From DASUZB01 sp036377075 (GTDB lineage Bacteria > Actinomycetota > CALGFH01), in the NCBI GenBank assembly GCA_036377075.1, contig DASUZB010000020.1, forward strand, positions 1 through 12,333: 12,333 nt of DNA, in the 5' to 3' direction. This document shows, piece after piece, positions 7,309 to 12,333 of the stretch (position 1 is the stretch's first letter; every line of letters begins with the position of its first letter). A model generated the notes under the pieces. It ran no database searches, was not told the origin of the DNA, and saw only the letters and a list, made by a program, of their open reading frames with translations. Both the position numbers and the translations under genes were made by a program.

Positions 7309-8106
7309 CTACCTCCTCCCCGCGGCCGCCACGGTCAGCGGCGGGCCGCCGTGCCCAGCCGGCGGCACGTACGCCGCCGGCCGCGTGGTCGCCGAGCCCG
7401 ACGCCGTGGTCGGCGGCGGCGTGGTGGTGGTCGGCGCCGTGGTGGTCGCCGTGGCGGCGGCCGCGCCGCCCGCCCCGGCGGGCGCCTGCACCTTGGCGTG
7501 CTGGAACACCATCACGCTGATGTTGGCGGTCAGCGTCCCCGAGCCGGTGGTGGCGCTCGGCACCGCGGCGCCGCCGCTGCTGCCGGTGGCGCCCGAGGCG
7601 CTGGCGATGTTCACCGAGCCCACCAGGACTGAGCGCGGCGGGATGTGCGACGCCGGGTCGGGGCTCTTGACCAGGTTCTCCAGCCGCGCGAGGAAGTCCT
7701 CGATCTCGAAGTAGCCGCCGCCGACCGCGACCGTCGCGGTCAGCGTGGCCAGGTCGGGACTCGCGGTCGAGGCCGCCGGCGGGGTGGGCTGGATCGAGAC
7801 CAGGTCGACGCCGGCCTGGTCGGCGATCCGCTGCAGGGCGGTGGTCAGGTCGGGCAGGTCGGGCTTGGCCGGGAACAGGTCGCCGGCCTCGCGGGCGCGG
7901 GCGCGTAGGCTCCCGGCCTCGCTGCGGACCTGCTCGAGCGCGCGGATCTGGCCGCGCAGCGTGTCGGCCTGGCTGATGGCGGCGCGCTCGTCGGCCTGGG
8001 CGGCGGCGGCCTGCCCGCCCTTGGGGCGGATCAGCAGCGCCCACACGCCGGCCAGGACCAGCACGCCGACCAGGATGGAGACGATCAGCTCGCGGCGGCG
8101 GCCCAC
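7309..8106 (-). CDS. pilO: Type IV pilus inner-membrane alignment protein PilO
   Basis: This 265-aa bitopic protein has an N-terminal membrane helix (residues 8-26), an Ala/Gln/Arg-rich segment likely to be coiled coil (35-75), and a ferredoxin-like PilO core. The core carries LFPAKPDLPDLTTALQRIAD (78-97), the substrate-independent fold strands VDLVSIQP (100-107) and GGYFEIEDFLARLENL (130-145). These are typical of PilO: conserved start of the core, F/Y-x2-hydrophobic-x-D/F-L and a closing MVFQ strand near 199-202. Beyond residue 205 is a Thr/Pro/Ala-rich tail, not part of the usual family, which ends around 210 residues. PilO pairs with PilN and braces the assembly platform. The GTG start is 1 bp after the pilN stop, so translation is probably coupled. 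Family assignment is firm from core, topology and order. Confidence 0.88.
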   Translation of the reverse strand: MGRRRELIVSILVGVLVLAGVWALLIRPKGGQAAAAQADERAAISQADTLRGQIRALEQVRSEAGSLRARAREAGDLFPAKPDLPDLTTALQRIADQAGVDLVSIQPTPPAASTASPDLATLTATVAVGGGYFEIEDFLARLENLVKSPDPASHIPPRSVLVGSVNIASASGATGSSGGAAVPSATTGSGTLTANISVMVFQHAKVQAPAGAGGAAAATATTTAPTTTTPPPTTASGSATTRPAAYVPPAGHGGPPLTVAAAGRR

Positions 8107-8107
8107 C

Positions 8108-8854
8108 TCAGCGCCCCCCCGTCCCGCCGGGGTGCTGGAAGCGCCCCGAGTAGGCGGCCGGCCCGAAGTCGACGGTGGCGGCGAACGTCACCGTCGTCTG
8201 GCCGCTGCCTGTCTGCTTCTGCGAGCTGGTGTAGTACGGGTTCAGGTACACCGGGCCTCCGTTCCGCTTCACGCCGCCGTCCAGCACCTTGACCACCTTG
8301 CCGACGTCGACGTGGCCGAGGGCCACGCCGGAGAAGGTGATCGTGCCGACCGGCGATCCGAACCCCGGGGCGCCAGGGACGGCCCCCGTGGTGGCGTTGC
8401 CGCCCTGGGCGCCGCTCGACGACGAGCCGCCCGCGGCCTGCCCCTGCTTCTCGCTCAGCGCCGCGCTGAGCTGGGTCAGCCAGGCGTTGTCGGGCATGAG
8501 GTTGGCGACGTCCTGCATCACCACGGAGAAGCGCACCTCGTGGGCGTAGACGGCGGCGCGGAGCTGCTCCGCCGAGACCACCTCGGCCTGCAGGTCCGCC
8601 CAGGGCTGCAGGCTCGCCCGCTGGGCGTCGAGCCGGGCGGTGATGGCGCGCTGCCCCTCGGCGGCCCGCTGGGCGCGGCCGGCGCGGGCCGACTCGGACA
8701 GCCACAGCAGCGCGAGCAGGACGAGCACGGCGGCGAAGCCGGCGGCCAGGCCGAGGCGCTGGCGCCGCAGCAGGCGGCGCTCAGCCACCCAGGCGGGCAG
8801 CAGGTTGACCCGCGGCGCGGCGCCGAGGCGCTGGGTGGTGTCCACGTCCGCCAC
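8108..8854 (-). CDS. pilN: Type IV pilus inner-membrane alignment protein PilN
   Basis: This protein of 248 aa carries the VNLLP motif at residues 16-20, the conserved (I/V)NLLP peptide by which PilN binds the groove of PilM. An Arg-rich stretch, a membrane helix (35-52) and a probable coiled coil (55-100) follow, with PDNAWLTQLS (121-130) marking the start of the periplasmic-type PilN fold. A Gly/Ser/Ala/Thr-rich insertion (138-168) interrupts the fold before TITFSGVALGHVDVGKVVKVLD (171-192) and the last strand TVTFAATVDF (221-230). The insertion is unusual in length. The GTG start immediately follows the pilM stop; GGGGAGG about 8 nt upstream serves as Shine-Dalgarno. Separate pilM and pilN genes, not one fused GspL, support a T4P and not a type II secretion system. 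Confidence 0.9.
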   Translation of the reverse strand: MADVDTTQRLGAAPRVNLLPAWVAERRLLRRQRLGLAAGFAAVLVLLALLWLSESARAGRAQRAAEGQRAITARLDAQRASLQPWADLQAEVVSAEQLRAAVYAHEVRFSVVMQDVANLMPDNAWLTQLSAALSEKQGQAAGGSSSSGAQGGNATTGAVPGAPGFGSPVGTITFSGVALGHVDVGKVVKVLDGGVKRNGGPVYLNPYYTSSQKQTGSGQTTVTFAATVDFGPAAYSGRFQHPGGTGGR

Positions 8855-9901
8855 CTACGCCACCTCCCCGAGCGCCAGGCCGACCGGGACGGCCGCGACC
8901 GGCTCCATCTCGGCCAGCTCGTCCGCGCCGAGCCCGACCCGGCCGACCCGCAGGGCCTGCAGGGTCCGGCCCGGCTCGACGGGCAGGTGCAGCGCCTCGG
9001 CGAGCTGCTCGCCGAGGAGGCCGAGCCGGGAGCCGCCGCCGCTGAGCAGCACGCGGCTGACCGGGACGGCGTCGGACTGGGCGCGGTAGAAGTCGAGCGA
9101 GCCGCGCACCTCCTCGGTGAACAGGCTGATGCGCTGCTCCAGGATCTGGTCGACCTCCGGGTCGCTCGCGGCGCCGGCGGCGGCCTCGAGCTTGGTCCGC
9201 TCGGCAGCGTCGCCGTCGACGTCGAGCCCGATGCGCAGCGCGTCGGTCGCGTCCTGGCCGCCCATCAGCAGGATGCGCACGAAGCGGGGCACCCCGCCGG
9301 CGTGCACCACGATGTTGGTGACCTTCGCGCCGACGTCGACCAGCGCCTCGCCGGTCTCGGCCAGCGGCATCGCGCCCGCGGGTGCCAGCGAACGGACCAG
9401 CGCGAACGGCGTCAGGTCGATGCCGACCGGCTCCAGGCCGGCGCGCATGCCGGCGCGCACGTGGCCGTCGACCATCTCCTTCTGCGCGGCCACCAGCAGC
9501 ACCCGCATGAGCCGCGCCCCGCCGGTCTCGTGCTCGCCGAGGACGTCGAAGTCGAGCTCGGCCTCGTCGACCGGGATGGGGATGTACTCCTGCACCTGGA
9601 AGCGGAGCGAGCGGCGCAGCTCGGCCGGCTCCATCCAGGGAAGGTCGACCAGCCGCACCACCACGCGCTGGTTGGCGACGCCCATGACCACCCGGCGGGA
9701 ACCGAAGCGGCCGCGCCGCCACAGCACCTTGAGCGTGGCCGCGACCGCCTCGGGCTCGGCGACCTCGCCCTCCACCACCGCGCCGGGGGGCAGGGCGACC
9801 TGCGCGAAGCGGTCGAGCACCACCTGCCCGCGGCGCACCGAGACCTCGGCGCCGCGCACCGCGGTGGTGCCGATGTCCAGTCCGACCACGCTCCGGGCCA
9901 C
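8855..9901 (-). CDS. pilM: Type IV pilus assembly ATPase-fold protein PilM
   Basis: This 348-aa cytoplasmic protein has the actin/FtsA-like fold of PilM. Phosphate-1 motif GLDIGTTAVRGAEV lies at residues 7-20, phosphate-2 ALVDVGAKVTNIVV at 186-199, and the adenosine motif VLLSGGGSRLGLLGEQL at 284-300. LRFQVQEYIPIPVDEAELDF (99-118) and VLLVAAQKEMVDGH (134-147) are strongly PilM-typical. PilM binds nucleotide and the PilN N-terminal peptide, linking the cytoplasmic motor to the membrane platform. The start is somewhat uncertain: GTG 9901 has GGGGAGG only 3 nt away, GTG 9892 would give 12 nt spacing, and the frame is open to a GTG at 9949. I chose 9901 because the first beta strand starts 4-5 residues later. 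It heads the tight pilMNO-P-like run. Confidence 0.92.
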   Translation of the reverse strand: MARSVVGLDIGTTAVRGAEVSVRRGQVVLDRFAQVALPPGAVVEGEVAEPEAVAATLKVLWRRGRFGSRRVVMGVANQRVVVRLVDLPWMEPAELRRSLRFQVQEYIPIPVDEAELDFDVLGEHETGGARLMRVLLVAAQKEMVDGHVRAGMRAGLEPVGIDLTPFALVRSLAPAGAMPLAETGEALVDVGAKVTNIVVHAGGVPRFVRILLMGGQDATDALRIGLDVDGDAAERTKLEAAAGAASDPEVDQILEQRISLFTEEVRGSLDFYRAQSDAVPVSRVLLSGGGSRLGLLGEQLAEALHLPVEPGRTLQALRVGRVGLGADELAEMEPVAAVPVGLALGEVA

Positions 9902-10114
9902 TGGCCTCCCCCACTCGTCCGTTCCGACGATCGGCGGCCCGCGGGGCACGGCCTGACGCCTGCGGCGGCCTCAGGCCGCGCAACCGCGCGACCACCAAGA
10001 CCCGACAGTCATCGTCCCGCCGGCCACGGGGCTTGAGCGCTGGAGCGGCGGCAGAGTCCTGACGACCAGGCAATTCGGTGCAGCGCGGCAGGCGGCCGCC
10101 GCGCCCGGGACGGC
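9902..10114 (-). other. Intergenic gap between prepilin peptidase and pilM, with GC-rich dyads
   Basis: No credible gene lies in these 213 bp. On the plus strand GCGGCC-TCA-GGCCGC (9965-9979) is a short dyad, and GGCCTGA (9950-9956) can alternatively pair with TCAGGCC (9971-9977), so two mutually exclusive hairpins are possible in the leader of a pilM transcript. No T tract follows, so a standard intrinsic terminator is not shown. I looked for, but could not support, a c-di-GMP-I riboswitch or a -35/-10 pair. This is the only large gap within the pilus set and the likely place for a pilM promoter or attenuator. Confidence 0.35.
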
Positions 10115-10912
10115 TCAGCCGCCGGTGAGGCTGCTCAGGTACCAGTTGGCGATCGGCGCGCCGACCAGGACGCCGAGCAGGGCGCCGGCGGCCATCCAGG
10201 GACCGAAGGGGATGGCCGCCTTGCGGCCCATCCGCAGCACCACCATCGCCACGATCCCGACCAGCCCACCGAGCAGGAACGCCAGGAAGAACCCGACCGC
10301 GAGCACCGGCCAGGAGAGCCAGCCGAGCGCCATGCCGAGGGTGGGCGCGAACTTCACGTCGCCGAAGCCCATGCCGGCCGGGTAGACGAGGAACAGCAGG
10401 TAGAAGAAGAGCAGTGCCACCAGGGCGGCGAGCAGCGCGCGGCCCATGCGCCCGAGGTCGCCGAGCGCCAGGCTGGCCACCAGCAGCAGGACGCCGACGA
10501 CCGCGAACGTGGGGAAGGTGATCCGGTCGGGCAGCAGCCGCACGTCCAGGTCGATCACGGTCAGCGCCACGCAGGCGAAGGTCAGGGCGAGGTAGGCGGG
10601 CACCGCCGCGCCCAGCCCGGCGCGCACCAGCCGCCACGCCACCAGCGCCCACAGCAGCGCGGTCGCCAGCTCGACGACCGGGTAGCGCAGCGGGATCGGC
10701 GCGCGGCAGCGCCGGCAGCGCCCGCCGAGCAGCGCCCAGCCGAGCAGCGGCAGGTTGTCGCGCCAGGCGACCGGCGCCTCGCAGGTGGGGCAGCGCGAGC
10801 CGGGGCGCAGCAGCGACTCGCGGCGCGGCACGCGCCGGATCACCACGGTGGCGAACGACCCGAAGGCGAGGCCGAAGAGCCCGGCGAGCGCGGCGGCGGA
10901 GGAGGGGTTCAT
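10115..10912 (-). CDS. pilD: Prepilin peptidase / N-methyltransferase (PilD type, A24 family)
   Basis: This 265-aa polytopic membrane enzyme cleaves the leader peptides of type IV prepilins after Gly and methylates the new N-terminus. The N-terminal FGSF (17-20) is followed by two CxxC pairs, CPTC (41-44) and CRRC (66-69), which bind zinc in the cytoplasmic domain of full-length PilD enzymes; RYPVVEL (76-82) comes next. The two catalytic Asp of the A24 family are in VIDLDVRLLPD (119-129, probably Asp121) and GFGDVK (182-187, Asp185). About seven hydrophobic segments span the rest. The ATG at 10912 matches the family N-terminus; the Shine-Dalgarno is weak. It would process the PilV- and PilW-like proteins here, and perhaps the PilX-like one. 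It faces away from the S8 protease gene, and a 213-bp gap separates it from pilM. Confidence 0.95.
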   Translation of the reverse strand: MNPSSAAALAGLFGLAFGSFATVVIRRVPRRESLLRPGSRCPTCEAPVAWRDNLPLLGWALLGGRCRRCRAPIPLRYPVVELATALLWALVAWRLVRAGLGAAVPAYLALTFACVALTVIDLDVRLLPDRITFPTFAVVGVLLLVASLALGDLGRMGRALLAALVALLFFYLLFLVYPAGMGFGDVKFAPTLGMALGWLSWPVLAVGFFLAFLLGGLVGIVAMVVLRMGRKAAIPFGPWMAAGALLGVLVGAPIANWYLSSLTGG

Positions 10913-10938
10913 GTCCGGCGGAGCGTAGCAGGGGGCGC

Positions 10939-10955
10939 GGCGCGCCGGGCGCGCC
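10939..10955. repeat. Tandem GGCGCGCC palindromes upstream of the prepilin peptidase
   Basis: Two identical 8-bp palindromes (10939-10946 and 10948-10955) are separated by one base, 27 bp upstream of the pilD-type start. The whole forms one larger near-dyad. In such GC-rich DNA one copy could be chance, but an exact tandem pair in a divergent intergenic region is a reasonable operator or mRNA-leader hairpin candidate. No regulator is encoded nearby. Confidence 0.35.
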
Positions 10956-11006
10956 GTCCACAGTTCGACGTAGGCGTACGCATTTGGTCCCGGTATGTCC
11001 CAAGTA

Positions 11007-11035
11007 TTGACTTTCGTGCCTCGGGAATCCTTACT
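11007..11035 (+). promoter_or_regulatory. Candidate promoter for the S8 protease
   Basis: TTGACT at 11007-11012 differs in one base from the consensus -35 box. A weak -10 candidate, CTTACT, follows at 11030-11035 with a 17-bp spacer (TACTAG at 11032-11037 is an alternative). The stretch from about 10980 to 11037 is visibly richer in A/T than its surroundings, and it lies about 45 bp before the start codon. The -10 match is only half, so the call is tentative. Confidence 0.35.
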
Positions 11036-11065
11036 AGCCCCCCACACGTCTCCCGGTCCCAGCGC

Positions 11066-11080
11066 AGAAGGAGGACGCCC
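11066..11080 (+). promoter_or_regulatory. Strong ribosome binding site of the S8 protease
   Basis: AGAAGGAGG (11066-11074) is a near-perfect anti-16S match, placed 6 nt before ATG at 11081. It fixes the protease start and suggests efficient translation; it is one of the strongest sites in the window. Confidence 0.8.
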
Positions 11081-12295
11081 ATGCGGCGACGGTGGTTCGT
11101 CGGATGCATCCTCGCGACCCTGGTGGTCGCCTTCGTCCCCGCCTCGAGTGCCGGCGCCGCGCAGTCGCGCTCCGGCTACGTGGTGGTGCTCAAGGGCGCC
11201 GCCGGCGCCGCCAGCGTCCAGGCCAGGCGGGCAACGGGCCGGTTCGGCGCGAGGGTCAGCCACGTCTACAGCCACGCCCTGAGCGGCTACAGCGCCACCC
11301 TCACCCCCGCGGGGCTGGCGGCCCTCGAGGCCGACCCGAACGTGGCCGCGGTCGTGCCCGACCGCACCCTGCGCATCCAGGCGCAGCAGCTTCCGACCGG
11401 CATCGACCGCATCGACGGCGAGCTGTCGAGCACCCACGCCGGCGACGGCTCGGGGCCCGACGTGAACGTCGACGTCGCCATCATCGACACCGGCATCACC
11501 CCCAACAACGACCTCAACGTCGTCGGCGGCACCAACTGCGTCGGCGGCACCAGCACCGCGGACGACAACGGCCACGGCACGCACGTCGCCGGCACGGTCG
11601 CCGCCAGGGACAACGGCGACCTCGTGGTCGGGGTGGCGCCCGGCGCCCGCCTCTACGCCGTCAAGGTCCTCAACGCCCAGGGCTCCGGCAGCATCTCCCA
11701 GATCATCTGCGGCATCGACTGGGTGACCGCCCGCGCCGGAACGATCGAGGTCGCCAACATGAGCCTCGGCGGGCAGAGCTTCTTCGGCGCCTTCTCCGGC
11801 TGCAACTCGAGCTTCGACCCGATGCACCCGGCGATCTGCCGCTCGGTCGCCGCCGGCGTGACCTACGCGGTGGCGGCGGGCAACTCCGCCTCCGACGCCA
11901 ACTTCTTCGTGCCGGCGACCTACTCCGAGGTGATCACCGTCTCGGCCCTGGCCGACTTCAACGGCCAGCCGGGCGGCGGCGCGGCCTCGACCTGCCGGGC
12001 GGACCAGGACGACACCTTCGCCGACTTCTCCAACTTCGGCGCCGACGTCGACCTGATCGCCCCCGGCGTCTGCATCACCTCCACCTCCAACACCGGCGGC
12101 CTCGCCACCTTCAGCGGCACCTCGATGGCGAGCCCCCACGTCGCCGGCTCGGCCGCGCTCTACAAGTCGACCCACCCCACGGCCACCCCGGCCCAGGTGA
12201 AGTCGGCCCTGCAGGCGGCGGGCAACCTCAACTGGAACAACAGCGACGACGGCGACAGCACCAAGGAGCGCTTGGTGAACGTTTCCAGCTTCTGA
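11081..12295 (+). CDS. Secreted subtilisin-like serine protease (S8 family) with I9 propeptide
   Basis: This preproprotein of 404 aa has an Arg-rich signal peptide (1-26, cut near SAGA|A). A propeptide of the I9 inhibitor type (about 32-100: YVVVLKG, then SHALSGYSATLT and VAAVVPDRTL) folds and inhibits the protease before self-cleavage. The catalytic domain carries the triad Asp136 (VAIIDTGI), His165 (NGHGTHVAG) and Ser348 (SGTSMASPH), with oxyanion Asn268 (VAAGNS). Six Cys in the mature part (153, 210, 241, 253, 305, 331) could form disulfides, as expected outside the cell. It has no C-terminal sorting signal or membrane anchor, so it is probably released. The start is set by a strong Shine-Dalgarno. 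It is transcribed away from the pilus genes; a link to them is not shown. Domain order and length resemble proteinase K-like actinobacterial enzymes. Confidence 0.96.
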   Translation: MRRRWFVGCILATLVVAFVPASSAGAAQSRSGYVVVLKGAAGAASVQARRATGRFGARVSHVYSHALSGYSATLTPAGLAALEADPNVAAVVPDRTLRIQAQQLPTGIDRIDGELSSTHAGDGSGPDVNVDVAIIDTGITPNNDLNVVGGTNCVGGTSTADDNGHGTHVAGTVAARDNGDLVVGVAPGARLYAVKVLNAQGSGSISQIICGIDWVTARAGTIEVANMSLGGQSFFGAFSGCNSSFDPMHPAICRSVAAGVTYAVAAGNSASDANFFVPATYSEVITVSALADFNGQPGGGAASTCRADQDDTFADFSNFGADVDLIAPGVCITSTSNTGGLATFSGTSMASPHVAGSAALYKSTHPTATPAQVKSALQAAGNLNWNNSDDGDSTKERLVNVSSF

Positions 12296-12299
12296 TCCA

Positions 12300-12333
12300 T
12301 CCGGGGGGGAGCCCGAGACAGCTCCCCCCCGGA
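12300..12333 (+). terminator. Perfect 13-bp hairpin after the protease gene
   Basis: Arms TCCGGGGGGGAGC (12300-12312) and GCTCCCCCCCGGA (12321-12333) are exactly complementary around an 8-nt loop (CCGAGACA), starting 4 bp after the protease stop. The stem is very GC-rich, and the window ends at the last paired base, so any T tract is not visible. An intrinsic (or bidirectional) terminator is the simplest reading. Confidence 0.75.

Noticed and set aside
3459..9901. A type II secretion system instead of a type IV pilus
   Set aside because: PilM and PilN are separate proteins with the VNLLP docking peptide, not a fused GspL; no secretin or GspE/F-type genes are present, and the linkage to aroK-aroB matches T4P loci.
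7745..10036. A 763-codon open frame on the plus strand across pilM, pilN and pilO
   Set aside because: It is antisense to three clearly recognised genes. Its translation is rich in His/Arg/Gly/Gln with no domain, and such long shadows are expected opposite GC-rich coding DNA.
9902..10114. A c-di-GMP-I (GEMM) riboswitch ahead of pilM
   Set aside because: Such riboswitches control some pilus operons, but I could not align the conserved core segments to this leader by eye; only unspecific GC-rich dyads are present.
10913..12175. A leftward extension of the prepilin peptidase frame through the protease gene to 12175 on the minus strand
   Set aside because: The PilD family N-terminus begins at the ATG at 10912. 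The upstream part is antisense to the S8 protease catalytic domain.

Overview
The window is strongly GC-rich, with GC-biased third codon positions, frequent GTG starts and tightly packed genes. It holds a type IV pilus (T4P) assembly cluster and a shikimate-pathway cluster on the minus strand, and a divergent secreted protease on the plus strand. No outer-membrane secretin (PilQ) is present, and the alignment-complex proteins carry Thr/Pro-rich tails. Together with the actinobacterial look of AroQ, AroB and the S8 protease, this suggests a GC-rich monoderm, probably a deep-branching or uncultured member of Actinomycetota. The taxonomy is inference; no rRNA or other marker is in the window.

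Layout, read in the main direction of transcription (right to left): a prepilin peptidase (PilD type, 10912-10115), a 213-bp gap with GC-rich dyads, then pilM (9901-8855), pilN (8854-8108), pilO (8106-7309) and a PilP/GspC-like protein (7305-6676). Three minor-pilin-like proteins follow: PilV-like (6625-5315), PilW/PulJ-like (5318-4701) and PilX-like (4691-3459). The run continues into aroC (3421-2222), aroK (2180-1635), aroB (1638-535) and aroQ (538-14). A GTG start that overlaps the aroQ stop hints at one more gene leaving the window. From pilM to aroQ the largest gap is 50 bp, and several pairs overlap by 4 bp (GTGA/ATGA), so one long transcript is plausible.

How it works together: PilD removes the leader peptides of the prepilins. 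PilM (cytoplasmic, actin-like) binds the PilN N-terminus. PilN, PilO and the PilP-like protein form the membrane alignment platform. The PilV/W/X-like proteins probably prime and cap the pilus tip. The motor ATPases (PilB/PilT), the platform protein PilC and a major pilin are not here and must be encoded elsewhere. The aro genes supply four steps of chorismate synthesis: DHQ synthase, DHQ dehydratase, shikimate kinase and chorismate synthase.

On the plus strand, after a short divergent regulatory region, lies a subtilisin-like (S8) protease with signal peptide and I9-type propeptide (11081-12295). It is followed at the right edge by a perfect 13-bp hairpin, a likely terminator. I see no mobile elements, CRISPR arrays, tRNAs or rRNAs. 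I do not see a wholly new system. The most interesting material is the pilus-tip proteins, the PilP-like protein in a secretin-less setting, and the pil-aro linkage.
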